64,000 bases of DNA. Origin: Pantoea sp. BAV 3049 (GTDB taxonomy: Bacteria; Pseudomonadota; Gammaproteobacteria; Enterobacterales; Enterobacteriaceae). Where the stretch lies: assembly GCF_009765445.1 (NCBI RefSeq), contig NZ_WHOY01000031.1, forward strand, positions 2,014,512 through 2,078,511. The letters run 5' to 3'. Position 1 is the stretch's first letter, and every line of letters starts with the position of its first letter. Under the pieces are notes generated by a model, which was not told where the DNA came from, made no database searches, and worked only from the letters and a program-made list of their open reading frames with translations. Positions 55,856 through 64,000 of this stretch are shown piece by piece. The translations under genes were made by a program, and so were the position numbers.

Positions 55856-56254
55856 ATGAAAAAGACAGCTGCTTTACTGGCCATTGCCGCTCTGGTTTCC
55901 ACTCCTGTACTTGCTGCCCAGACCGGTGGCTTCAGCGATCCGGCCGCACCGGCGGTCGCAGCGCAGAAAGGGGGCTTTGTGGCAACCAATGGGGCACTGA
56001 CCAGCGTAAAACAGGCGCAGGATTTGCCGGATGATGCCTGGGTTACGATGCGCGGTAATATTGAAAAGCGTGTGGGCGATGAAGATTACCTGTTCCACGA
56101 TGCTACCGGCTCAATCAGGGTTGAGATCGACCACAAACGCTGGGAAGGACAGACTGTAACGCCAACAGACAAAGTCGAACTGCAGGGCAAAATTGACAAA
56201 GACTTCAACTCAGTTGAAGTGGACGTGAAACAGATCCGCAAAATTCAGGGTTAA
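55856..56254 (+). CDS. ygiW: YgiW-family periplasmic OB-fold stress protein
   Basis: 132 residues (E. coli YgiW 130) from the ATG at 55856, with AAGGTG upstream; a GTG three codons earlier lacks spacing. A signal peptide (about 1-20, KKTAALLAIAALVSTPVLAA) precedes a BOF/OB-fold domain: DDAWVTMRGNIEKRVGDEDY, LFHDATGSIRVEID and VELQGKIDKDFNSVEVDV. In E. coli ygiW is also divergent from qseBC and is induced by stress and QseB/PmrA-type regulation. Salmonella VisP is a relative. Confidence 0.9.
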   Translation: MKKTAALLAIAALVSTPVLAAQTGGFSDPAAPAVAAQKGGFVATNGALTSVKQAQDLPDDAWVTMRGNIEKRVGDEDYLFHDATGSIRVEIDHKRWEGQTVTPTDKVELQGKIDKDFNSVEVDVKQIRKIQG

Positions 56255-56443
56255 GTCTGACCTGCAGCTTGTTTGCCAGCTGCACCAGGTACTGGTGTGG
56301 CTGGGTACCCTGATATGACCAGCGGGAAATACCCGGCGCATTTTTTATTGACGGCTATCCCTGCCGCTATCCGCAAACCAGCTTCCTGCCAGCCCTTTTA
56401 ATCCCTTCCTTCTGCAGACTAAGTCAAACTTTCTTCGCCGCGA

Positions 56444-56536
56444 GCGAAACGTTTCGATGGCGATCACAATTTCACCTTTCTGCGATTGTTTTCCCCCCGC
56501 GATTTTTTACACTCCCGATCAGCGAAACGTTTCGCT
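56444..56536 (+). promoter_or_regulatory. rbs operon promoter with two RbsR-type operators
   Basis: The palindrome cgaaacgtttcg occurs at 56445-56456 and, as a perfect 16-mer agcgaaacgtttcgct, at 56521-56536. Between them a promoter with TTGTTT (56486) and TACACT (56508), 16-base spacing, points at rbsD. The downstream operator overlaps the expected start of transcription. A gatcacaattt segment at 56463 resembles half of a CRP site. RbsR, encoded at 61347, is the likely ligand-released repressor; two operators could loop the DNA. Confidence 0.85.
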
Positions 56537-56548
56537 CTGGAGTGAACG

Positions 56549-56968
56549 ATGAAAAAAGGCACCTTACTGAATTCTGAAATCTCGTCCCTGGTATCCCGCC
56601 TGGGGCATACCGACAGCCTGGTCATTGGCGATGCAGGTCTGCCCATTCCGGCCGGGCCGCAGCGTGTCGATCTGGCGCTGATGAAAGGTATTCCCAGTTT
56701 TATGCAGGTGGTACAGGCCGTGACCGAAGAGATGCAGGTAGAAAGTGCCGTCATCGCGGAAGAGATCAAATCTCATAACCCACAGCTTCATAGTGAACTG
56801 CTCACCCAGCTCGATTTGCTGCAACAACACCAGGGCAACACCATCACTGTTCAGTACGTCAGTCATCATCAGTTCAAACAGCAAACACAGCACAGCCAGG
56901 CGGTGATCCGCAGCGGGGAATGTTCCCCTTATGCCAACGTCATCCTCTGTGCTGGCGTGACCTTCTGA
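56549..56968 (+). CDS. rbsD: D-ribose pyranase
   Basis: 139 residues, as in E. coli. RbsD interconverts the pyranose and furanose forms of ribose to supply the kinase. The start [20 protein letters not shown] carries the catalytic His in [17 protein letters not shown], and the end [20 protein letters not shown] matches the family. First gene of the rbs operon; seven bases before rbsA. Confidence 0.97.
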   Translation: MKKGTLLNSEISSLVSRLGHTDSLVIGDAGLPIPAGPQRVDLALMKGIPSFMQVVQAVTEEMQVESAVIAEEIKSHNPQLHSELLTQLDLLQQHQGNTITVQYVSHHQFKQQTQHSQAVIRSGECSPYANVILCAGVTF

Positions 56969-56975
56969 GGCCGTC

Positions 56976-58481
56976 ATGCAACCTTTACTGCAACTGCAAG
57001 GCATAGATAAATCCTTCCCCGGCGTGAAAGCGCTCTCGGGAGCGGCGCTGGCTGTTTACCCTGGCCGCGTGATGGCACTGGTGGGGGAAAACGGGGCCGG
57101 AAAATCAACCATGATGAAGGTGATGACCGGGATCTACACCCGAGATGCTGGTTCGATCACCTGGCTGGGTAGTGAAGTTTCATTCAACGGGCCAAAAGCC
57201 TCTCAGGAGGCGGGAATTGGCATTATTCACCAGGAGCTCAACCTGATCCCTCAGCTCAGCGTTGCGGAAAATATCTTCCTCGGGCGTGAGTTTGTGAACG
57301 GTTTTGGCCGTATCCAGTGGAAGAAAATGCACGCTGAAGCGGATGTGCTGCTGAAAAAGCTCAACCTGCGCTTCAGCAGCCACAAGCTGGTGGGCGATTT
57401 GTCGATTGGCGATCAGCAGATGGTGGAGATTGCTAAGGTGCTGAGCTTCGAGTCGAAAGTGATCGTGATGGACGAGCCGACCGATGCGCTGACCGATACC
57501 GAGACCGCCTCACTTTTTCGGGTGATCCGTGAGCTAAAAGCGCAGGGCTGCGGCATCGTCTACATCTCCCACCGCATGAAAGAGATTTTTGAAATCTGCG
57601 ATGACGTGACGATTTTCCGCGACGGGCAGTTTATTGCTGAGCGGACGGTCGACACTTTGAATGAAGATTCGCTGATTGAGATGATGGTGGGCCGCAAACT
57701 CGAAGAGCAGTATCCGCGCCTCGATAAAGCGCCAGGCGACGTTCGCCTGCAGGTGGAGCACCTCAGCGGGCCGGGTGTCGCGGATGTCAGCTTCTCGCTG
57801 CGTAAAGGGGAGATTCTGGGTGTGGCTGGTCTGATGGGCGCGGGGCGCACGGAACTGATGAAGGTACTGTACGGTGCTCTGCCGCGCAGCGCTGGTAGCG
57901 TGACACTTGACGGTAAGAGCGTGCAGACTCGTTCGCCGGAAGAAGGACTGCAGAACGGCATCGTTTATATCTCAGAAGACCGTAAACGTGACGGGTTGGT
58001 ACTGGGGATGTCGGTGAAAGAGAACATGTCTCTTACCGCGTTGGACTACTTCAGCCGCAGCGGCGGCCGTCTGAAACATGCGGAAGAGCAGCTGGCCGTC
58101 AGTGACTTTATCAAACTTTTTAACGTTAAAACGCCGTCGATGAACCAGCCAATTGGCCTGCTGTCAGGAGGAAATCAGCAAAAAGTCGCTATCGCCCGTG
58201 GGCTGATGACCCGACCAAAAGTGCTGATCCTCGACGAGCCTACCCGCGGCGTGGACGTGGGGGCAAAAAAAGAAATTTATCAGTTAATCAATCAGTTTAA
58301 AGAAGAGGGGCTGAGCATCATCCTGGTCTCCTCGGAAATGCCGGAAGTGCTGGGCATGAGCGATCGCGTGCTGGTGATGCACGAAGGCCGCCTGAGCGGT
58401 GATTTCCCGATTGAACAAGCCTCGCAGGAAGTGCTGATGGCGGCGGCAGTAGGTAAGCAACATAGCGTGGAGCTGGCATAA
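56976..58481 (+). CDS. rbsA: Ribose ABC transporter ATP-binding protein
   Basis: 501 residues, as in E. coli, with two fused ATPase domains. The first has Walker [19 protein letters not shown] near 37-54 and signature [15 protein letters not shown]; the second has the degenerate Walker [17 protein letters not shown] and an intact signature [17 protein letters not shown] with [12 protein letters not shown]. The first site reads [10 protein letters not shown] after Walker B. It couples to RbsC. Confidence 0.97.
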   Translation: MQPLLQLQGIDKSFPGVKALSGAALAVYPGRVMALVGENGAGKSTMMKVMTGIYTRDAGSITWLGSEVSFNGPKASQEAGIGIIHQELNLIPQLSVAENIFLGREFVNGFGRIQWKKMHAEADVLLKKLNLRFSSHKLVGDLSIGDQQMVEIAKVLSFESKVIVMDEPTDALTDTETASLFRVIRELKAQGCGIVYISHRMKEIFEICDDVTIFRDGQFIAERTVDTLNEDSLIEMMVGRKLEEQYPRLDKAPGDVRLQVEHLSGPGVADVSFSLRKGEILGVAGLMGAGRTELMKVLYGALPRSAGSVTLDGKSVQTRSPEEGLQNGIVYISEDRKRDGLVLGMSVKENMSLTALDYFSRSGGRLKHAEEQLAVSDFIKLFNVKTPSMNQPIGLLSGGNQQKVAIARGLMTRPKVLILDEPTRGVDVGAKKEIYQLINQFKEEGLSIILVSSEMPEVLGMSDRVLVMHEGRLSGDFPIEQASQEVLMAAAVGKQHSVELA

Positions 58482-58483
58482 CA

Positions 58484-59452
58484 ATGAGTACCCAAACCCT
58501 TCAGAGCACCCGTTTTTTCAGCAAGGCCTGGCTGCTGGAGCAGAAGTCACTGATCGCACTGATCGTGCTGATTGCCATCGTCTCCAGCATGAGCCCGAAT
58601 TTCTTCACCCTGAACAACATGTTCAACATCCTGCAGCAGACCTCGGTTAACGCCATCATGGCGGTGGGGATGACCCTGGTTATCCTGACTTCGGGCATCG
58701 ACCTGTCGGTGGGATCGCTGCTGGCGCTGACCGGTGCGGTGGGTGCTTCGCTGGTGGGCCTGGAAGTGAACGCGCTGGTGGCCGTCGCGGCTTCTCTGGC
58801 CCTTGGCGCAGCGATCGGTGCAGTGACCGGTACCATCGTGGCGAAAGGCAAGGTTCAGGCCTTTATTGCCACACTGGTAATGATGTTGCTGTTGCGTGGC
58901 GTGACCATGGTCTACACCAACGGCAGCCCGATCAACACTGGCTTTAATGACAATGCCGATCTGTTTGGCTGGATCGGTATTGGCCGTCCGCTGGGGATCC
59001 CGACGCCGGTATGGCTGATGGCGGTGGTATTTGGGTTGGCCTGGTACATGCTGCATCACACCCGCCTGGGCCGCTATATCTACGCGCTGGGTGGCAATGA
59101 AGCGGCTACTCGCCTGTCCGGGATCAGCGTCAATCGCGTCAAAATTATCGTTTATGCCCTGTGTGGCATGCTGGCCGCGCTGGCAGGCACCATTGAAGTT
59201 GCCCGTCTCTCCTCGGCTCAGCCGATAGCGGGCACGGGCTATGAACTGGATGCTATTGCGGCGGTGGTGCTGGGCGGCACCAGTCTGGCAGGTGGCAAGG
59301 GACGCATTATGGGCACGTTGATCGGGGCGCTAATCCTTGGTTTTCTTAACAACGGTCTCAACCTGCTCGGCGTTTCGTCTTACTACCAAATGATCGTCAA
59401 AGCTGTGGTGATTTTGCTGGCGGTATTGGTGGATAACAAAAGCAGTAAATAA
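58484..59452 (+). CDS. rbsC: Ribose ABC transporter permease
   Basis: 322 residues (E. coli 321), with eight to ten membrane segments. [20 protein letters not shown] and the coupling segment [20 protein letters not shown] are family hallmarks. The end [17 protein letters not shown] matches. Two bases after rbsA. Confidence 0.97.
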   Translation: MSTQTLQSTRFFSKAWLLEQKSLIALIVLIAIVSSMSPNFFTLNNMFNILQQTSVNAIMAVGMTLVILTSGIDLSVGSLLALTGAVGASLVGLEVNALVAVAASLALGAAIGAVTGTIVAKGKVQAFIATLVMMLLLRGVTMVYTNGSPINTGFNDNADLFGWIGIGRPLGIPTPVWLMAVVFGLAWYMLHHTRLGRYIYALGGNEAATRLSGISVNRVKIIVYALCGMLAALAGTIEVARLSSAQPIAGTGYELDAIAAVVLGGTSLAGGKGRIMGTLIGALILGFLNNGLNLLGVSSYYQMIVKAVVILLAVLVDNKSSK

Positions 59453-59471
59453 CTCTCCCCTACAGGAATTT

Positions 59472-60356
59472 ATGATGAAAATGACCAAACTGACAGCCCT
59501 TGCCATTCTGCTCGGCACCACGCTGAGCGCAAATGCCATGGCGAAAGACACCATTGCGCTGGTGGTTTCCACCCTGAATAACCCGTTCTTCGTCTCGCTG
59601 AAAGACGGTGCGCAGAAGGAAGCCGACAAACTGGGCTACAACCTGGTGGTGCTGGATTCGCAGAATAACCCGGCGAAAGAGTTGGCAAACGTGCAGGATC
59701 TGACCGTGCGCGGCACCAAACTGCTGCTGATCAACCCAACGGATTCTGATGCGGTAGGCAACGCGGTAAAAATGGCTAACCAGGCTAACATTCCGGTGAT
59801 CACCCTTGACCGCGTGGCGGCCCAGGGCAAAGTTGTCAGCCACGTCGCTTCGGATAACCGATTCGGCGGTAAAATGGCTGGTGATTACATCGCGAAGAAA
59901 CTCGGCGATAACGCCAAAATTATCGAACTGTCGGGCATTGCAGGAACGTCAGCAGCACGCGAGCGTGGCGAAGGTTTTAAAACTGCGGCAGACGCGCACA
60001 AATTTGTTATCCTCGCCAGTCAACCTGCCGATTTTGACCGTACCAAAGGTCTGAACGTGATGCAGAACCTGCTGACCGCTCATCCGGACGTGCAGGCAGT
60101 GTTTGCGCAGAACGATGAGATGGCTCTCGGTGCGATGCGTGCCTTGCAAACAGCGGGCAAATCCGATGTGGTGGTGGTCGGCTTCGATGGCACCGCAGAT
60201 GGCGTGAAAGCAGTTGAAGGCGGCAAACTGGCAGCGACAGTGGCACAGCAGCCAGAACAAATCGGCGTTATCGGCGTGGATACTGCTGATAAAGTGCTGA
60301 AGGGCCAGAAAGTTCAGGCAATCAATCCGGTTGATCTGAAGCTGGTCACTAAATAA
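59472..60356 (+). CDS. rbsB: Periplasmic ribose-binding protein
   Basis: 294 residues (E. coli 296). Signal peptide about 1-24 ending ANAMA; mature protein begins [20 protein letters not shown]. Ribose contacts seen in [19 protein letters not shown] and [15 protein letters not shown]. It delivers ribose to RbsAC and, in E. coli, to the Trg chemoreceptor. A terminator-like hairpin follows the stop. Confidence 0.97.
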   Translation: MMKMTKLTALAILLGTTLSANAMAKDTIALVVSTLNNPFFVSLKDGAQKEADKLGYNLVVLDSQNNPAKELANVQDLTVRGTKLLLINPTDSDAVGNAVKMANQANIPVITLDRVAAQGKVVSHVASDNRFGGKMAGDYIAKKLGDNAKIIELSGIAGTSAARERGEGFKTAADAHKFVILASQPADFDRTKGLNVMQNLLTAHPDVQAVFAQNDEMALGAMRALQTAGKSDVVVVGFDGTADGVKAVEGGKLAATVAQQPEQIGVIGVDTADKVLKGQKVQAINPVDLKLVTK

Positions 60357-60369
60357 ATCAGTACGGCAC

Positions 60370-60398
60370 GCGCCACCTTCCACAGGTGGCGCCTTTTT
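60370..60398 (+). terminator. Internal terminator between rbsB and rbsK
   Basis: gcgccacct and aggtggcgc form a 9-base GC-rich stem around five bases, followed by ctttttc. Located 14 bases after rbsB and 16 bases before rbsK. It should attenuate rbsKR transcription relative to the binding protein. Confidence 0.85.
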
Positions 60399-60413
60399 CT
60401 GGACGATTCCCTG

Positions 60414-61343
60414 ATGAAAAAAACCGGCAAGCTGGCTGTCCTTGGCAGCATTAATGCGGATCATATCCTTAATCTGACTCAGTTTCCGCGTCCCGGCGAA
60501 ACGGTGATCGGAAAGCAGTATCAGGTAGCTTTTGGCGGTAAGGGCGCAAACCAGGCTGTGGCCGCCGGGCGCAGCGGTGCGAATATATCCTTCCTGGCCT
60601 GCGTGGGCGAAGATGGTATTGGTCTGCGCATTCGCCAGCAGCTGGTGGAAGACAAAATCGATGTGACGCCAGTTGAAGTAGTGGCAGGCGAATCCACGGG
60701 CGTGGCGCTGATTTTCGTTAATGCCGAAGGTGAAAACAGTATTGCCATCCACGCAGGGGCGAATGCGGCACTGACTCCGGTACTGGTGGAAAAACATCAG
60801 CAAACTATTGCCGACGCCGATGCACTTTTAATGCAGCTGGAATCCCCACTGGAAAGTGTTCTGGCGGCGGCGAAAATTGCCCGTCAGCACCAGACGCAGG
60901 TTATTCTCAATCCGGCTCCGGCAACGCCGCTTTCAGACGAATTACTGGCGCTGGTTGATATGATTACGCCGAACGAAACAGAAGCGGAAATTCTGACCGG
61001 CGTGCATATCGAGTCTGATGAAGATGCGGCGCGTGCAGCAACCGTGTTGCATGATAAAGGGATCTATAGCGTGTTGATTACACTGGGCAGCCGCGGGGTG
61101 TGGCTGAGTGAAAACGGCAACGGGCAGCGTATTGCCGGTTTCAGGGTAAAAGCGGTTGATACTATTGCCGCTGGAGACACCTTCAACGGAGCGCTGATCA
61201 CTGCTCTGCTGGAAGATAAGCCAATGGATCAGGCGGTTCGCTTTGCCCATGCGGCGGCGGCCATTGCGGTAACCCGCGCCGGTGCGCAACCCTCGGTGCC
61301 CTGGCGCGATGAAACCGACAGCTTCTTGCTACAGCAGGAGTAA
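60414..61343 (+). CDS. rbsK: Ribokinase
   Basis: 309 residues, as in E. coli. PfkB-family kinase producing ribose 5-phosphate. The N-terminal sugar-binding GSINADHILNL and GGKGANQAVAAGRSGANISF, and the C-terminal signature DTIAAGDTFNGALITALLE with the catalytic Asp, are intact. NPAPATPL and TPNETEAEILTG are further family marks. Starts only 57 bases after rbsB, beyond the hairpin. Confidence 0.97.
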   Translation: MKKTGKLAVLGSINADHILNLTQFPRPGETVIGKQYQVAFGGKGANQAVAAGRSGANISFLACVGEDGIGLRIRQQLVEDKIDVTPVEVVAGESTGVALIFVNAEGENSIAIHAGANAALTPVLVEKHQQTIADADALLMQLESPLESVLAAAKIARQHQTQVILNPAPATPLSDELLALVDMITPNETEAEILTGVHIESDEDAARAATVLHDKGIYSVLITLGSRGVWLSENGNGQRIAGFRVKAVDTIAAGDTFNGALITALLEDKPMDQAVRFAHAAAAIAVTRAGAQPSVPWRDETDSFLLQQE

Positions 61344-61346
61344 CTC

Positions 61347-62348
61347 GTGGCTACCATGAAAGATGTCGCGCGGCTTGCCGGTGTGTCAACTTCAACTGTG
61401 TCTCACGTCATTAATAACAACCGCTTTGTCAGCGAAGCGGTTCGCGAAAAAATCACTGCGGCGATAACCCAGCTCAATTACGCACCTTCGGCGCTGGCCC
61501 GTAGTCTCAAACTCAACCAGACGCGGACGATCGGCATGTTGCTGACCGCCAGCAGCAACCCCTTTTATTCTGAGGTCGTTCGTGGCGTGGAACGTTGCTG
61601 CTTCGAACGCGGCTACAGTCTGGTCTTGTGCAATACCGAAGGTGATGAAGATCGCATGAACCGGAGTCTTGAAACGCTGCTGCAAAAGCGGGTCGATGGA
61701 CTGTTGATCATGTGCACCGAAAGCCATATTCCTTCAGCAGAGATCCTGAATCGCTATCCCTCTATTCCATCAGTAATGATGGACTGGTCGCCCTTTGAAG
61801 GCGGCAGCGACATTATTCAGGATAATTCCCTGTTGGGGGGCGAGATGGCGACACGTTATCTGATATCGCGCGGCTACACGCGCATTGCCTGTATTGCCGG
61901 CCCTCAGGATAAAACCCCGGCTCGTTTGCGTCTGGAGGGTTACCGGCAGGCGATGAAAACGGCTGGCCTGCCGATCCTGCCAGATTATGTGGTAAGCGGT
62001 GACTTTGAGTTTGAAGGCGGCTATAACGCGATGCATCAGCTACTCTCGGTCGACCCGCTGCCGCAGGCTATTTTCACCAGTAATGATGCGATGGCGGTAG
62101 GCGTTTATCATGCGCTGTTTCAGGCAGAGCTTGCGGTCGGGCGGGATATTGCGGTAATTGGCTATGACGATATCGAACTGGCTCGCTACATGACGCCGCC
62201 ACTGACCACCATACACCAGCCGAAAGATGAGCTGGGAGAACTGGCGATTGATACCTTGATCCACCGCCTTGCTGAACCGGGCGCCAGCCAGCAGCTGCTG
62301 GTGCTGACGCCGGAACTGATTGAGCGTGGCTCTGTCGCGGAAATTTAA
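61347..62348 (+). CDS. rbsR: Ribose operon repressor, LacI family
   Basis: 333 residues from a GTG start (E. coli RbsR 330). HTH and hinge: [31 protein letters not shown]. The periplasmic-binding-protein-like core has [28 protein letters not shown] and [15 protein letters not shown]. It binds the GCGAAACGTTTCGC operators before rbsD. It ends with a four-base convergent overlap with hsrA. Confidence 0.96.
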   Translation: MATMKDVARLAGVSTSTVSHVINNNRFVSEAVREKITAAITQLNYAPSALARSLKLNQTRTIGMLLTASSNPFYSEVVRGVERCCFERGYSLVLCNTEGDEDRMNRSLETLLQKRVDGLLIMCTESHIPSAEILNRYPSIPSVMMDWSPFEGGSDIIQDNSLLGGEMATRYLISRGYTRIACIAGPQDKTPARLRLEGYRQAMKTAGLPILPDYVVSGDFEFEGGYNAMHQLLSVDPLPQAIFTSNDAMAVGVYHALFQAELAVGRDIAVIGYDDIELARYMTPPLTTIHQPKDELGELAIDTLIHRLAEPGASQQLLVLTPELIERGSVAEI

Positions 62349-63748
62349 GCGCGTTTTTGGCGCTTTTCCCGGTTGGTGATCAGATGCCTGCCATCGCCGG
62401 GCTTAAGCAGCATAAACACCAACCCTGAAAGCACCGTGATCACGCCCATCGTCAGGAAGGTGGCATGGAAGTGCTGAACGGTGGTGCCATCAAAGTTTTC
62501 ATAGAAGCGAAGCACTGCGGCACTGACTGCCACGCCGAAACTGATCGCCAATTGTTGAGTGACGGCGAGCATGCTGTTGCCGCTACTGGCGTTGCTGTCG
62601 TTAAGATCTGCCAGAGTAATGGTGTTCATTGCGGTGAACTGAGTCGACATCGCCATTCCCAGGATAAACAGCGGCAGCAGCAGAATAACCAGACCCATTG
62701 CCGGTGTTTGCAACGCAAAGCTGGCAATCAGTACACCAATAATGACACTAATCCAGACCAGCGTTTTCCGGTAACCGAACCAGCGCAGCACCTGAGTCAC
62801 CGTAGACTTCGCCAGCAGCGAGCCAACGGCGGTAGGGGCCATCATGCAGCCAGCCAGAATGGCGGAATAGCCGAAGCCAACCTGCAACATCAGCGGCATC
62901 AGGAAGGGAATACAGCCAGTACCAAGTCGTGAAGCGATATTACCCAGAATGCCGACAGAGAAGGTGCGGGTTTTAAACATCGGCAACGGGATCAGCGGAG
63001 TCGGGTGGCGTCGTGCATGTACTATATATAGAAGAAGTAACAGGATGCCTCCCGCCGTTACGGCCAGTGCAATGCTGCTGGCTACAATTTTCTCTCCGAA
63101 CAACTCAATCCCGCTGGACAGCAGCACTAACCCCAGACCAAACAGCATAAAGCCCAGCAGGTCGAAGCGGCGTTTAGGCGTGGTGAAGTCGGGCATGTAT
63201 TTGCGCGCGTAGATAATACCCAGGATCCCCATCGGAATATTAATCAGGAAGATCCAGTGCCAGGTGGCATAGGTTACCAGCACACCGCCAAGCATCGGCC
63301 CGAGTACCGGCCCAATCAGGCCGGGCATGGTGACAAAGTTCAGCACCGGTAGCAGTTCACTGCGGGGATAAGCCCTGAGCAATGCCAGCCTTGCCACCGG
63401 CATCATCATTGCCCCTCCAATCCCCTGCACCACCCTGAAGACAACCAGCATGGTCAGCGAGCCGGAAAGGGCACAGGCCAGCGACCCAAGGGTGAACAGT
63501 GCAACGGCAATGATGAACACTTTGCGGGTGCCGAAGCGGTCGGCCAGCCAGCCGCTGACCGGGATCAGCATGGCAACGGTTAAGGTATAACTGATGACGG
63601 CGGATTGCATCGCCAGGGGAGAACGGTCAAGGCTGTGGGCGATAGCGGGAAGAGCGGTATTCAGTATCGTGGCATCCAGCGCCTGCATAAAAAAGGCCAT
63701 GGCGGCAATCCACGGAAGTCCGGCCATACTGCGCGCGGATTTTATCAT
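62345..63748 (-). CDS. hsrA: MFS multidrug-type transporter HsrA
   Basis: 467 residues (E. coli HsrA/YieO 475). DHA2-type MFS exporter with 14 predicted segments; motif A is [20 protein letters not shown] and motif C-like [17 protein letters not shown] lies in segment 5. Substrates not established; in E. coli overproduction affects homocysteine-sensitive respiratory pathways. Same position as in E. coli, next to rbsR and before an rRNA operon. Confidence 0.92.
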   Translation of the reverse strand: MIKSARSMAGLPWIAAMAFFMQALDATILNTALPAIAHSLDRSPLAMQSAVISYTLTVAMLIPVSGWLADRFGTRKVFIIAVALFTLGSLACALSGSLTMLVVFRVVQGIGGAMMMPVARLALLRAYPRSELLPVLNFVTMPGLIGPVLGPMLGGVLVTYATWHWIFLINIPMGILGIIYARKYMPDFTTPKRRFDLLGFMLFGLGLVLLSSGIELFGEKIVASSIALAVTAGGILLLLLYIVHARRHPTPLIPLPMFKTRTFSVGILGNIASRLGTGCIPFLMPLMLQVGFGYSAILAGCMMAPTAVGSLLAKSTVTQVLRWFGYRKTLVWISVIIGVLIASFALQTPAMGLVILLLPLFILGMAMSTQFTAMNTITLADLNDSNASSGNSMLAVTQQLAISFGVAVSAAVLRFYENFDGTTVQHFHATFLTMGVITVLSGLVFMLLKPGDGRHLITNREKRQKRA

Positions 63749-63941
63749 TGGGCATCCTTTTCATTCTTGGAGGTAGCAGGCAAACCTGCAATGGGTAAAG
63801 AATAGCACCAGGCTGTCCATTATCGTGATGCCCAAAAAAGGTTTTTAAACGCAGTTTTGCTGCAAAAATGGCCGTGTAACGGTGTTTTTTTTATCTTTTG
63901 ATGAAAAAATAATCGGTTGGTTGTTTTTTTTTAAGAAACAC

Positions 63942-64000
63942 TTGTCACCCGTCAGGAACTGCCTATAATGCGCCTCCACTGACACGGAACAACGGCTTAC
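63942..64000 (+). promoter_or_regulatory. P1 promoter of an rRNA operon
   Basis: TTGTCA (63942-63947) and TATAAT (63964-63969), spacing 16, are followed by GCGCCTCCACTGACACGG, the discriminator and initial sequence typical of enterobacterial rrn P1. The upstream 60-100 bases contain A- and T-tracts that fit an UP element and Fis sites. E. coli rrnC lies at the same position, after hsrA. The 16S gene itself is beyond the window. Confidence 0.92.

Overview
The window is chromosomal DNA of an enterobacterium around the replication origin. Gene order follows the Escherichia coli oriC side of the chromosome almost exactly: dgo operon, yidA, gyrB-recF-dnaN-dnaA, rpmH-rnpA-yidD-yidC-mnmE, adeP, yieH, pst-phoU, glmS-glmU, atp operon, rsmG-mnmG, oriC, mioC-asnC, viaA-ravA, kup, rbs operon, hsrA, and finally the P1 promoter of an rRNA operon in the last bases. 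The departures from E. coli (ovoA where asnA would be, qseBC-ygiW beside kup, an Eag-type chaperone and a PPTase-like gene after mnmE) and the protein sequences suggest Erwiniaceae (Erwinia or Pantoea). This family assignment is inference, not a measured phylogeny.

Region by region. 1-5350: a leftward D-galactonate operon (dgoR-dgoK-dgoA-dgoD-MFS transporter) ending in an internally deleted 2-hydroxyacid dehydrogenase pseudogene and the 5' end of yidR. 5460-7235: yidA and an unrecognised LuxR-type regulator. 7294-13485: gyrB, recF, dnaN and dnaA, all leftward. 14086-17917: rightward rpmH, rnpA, yidD, yidC and mnmE. 18212-19739: two accessory genes, an orphan T6SS Eag-like chaperone and a PPTase-fold protein whose catalytic acidic residues look substituted. 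19794-23382: adeP, yieH and an MFS transporter. 23515-28053: phoU-pstBACS with an intact pair of Pho boxes. 28190-30375: a small accessory island of broken insertion sequences (IS903/IS5-like, IS256-like, two IS6-like) around one intact gene for an aerolysin-fold protein; it lies downstream of glmS, the classic Tn7 target region. 30419-41062: glmS, glmU and the complete nine-gene atp operon. 41916-45403: rsmG, mnmG, oriC and mioC. 45540-51296: asnC, ovoA, viaA and ravA. 51555-56254: kup, qseCB and ygiW. 56549-63748: rbsDACBKR and hsrA.

How the parts work together. The replication genes, oriC and DnaA boxes before dnaA and mioC form the initiation control module. The pst-phoU operon and its Pho boxes handle phosphate supply and signalling. 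The dgo and rbs operons are sugar-acid and ribose catabolic units, each with its own regulator and visible operators. A degenerate family of palindromic intergenic repeats has entered several spacers, including one inside the atp operon between atpG and atpD. The most unusual content is the aerolysin-like gene in its IS scrap yard, the orphan Eag chaperone, the degenerate PPTase-like protein, and ovoA next to the origin.
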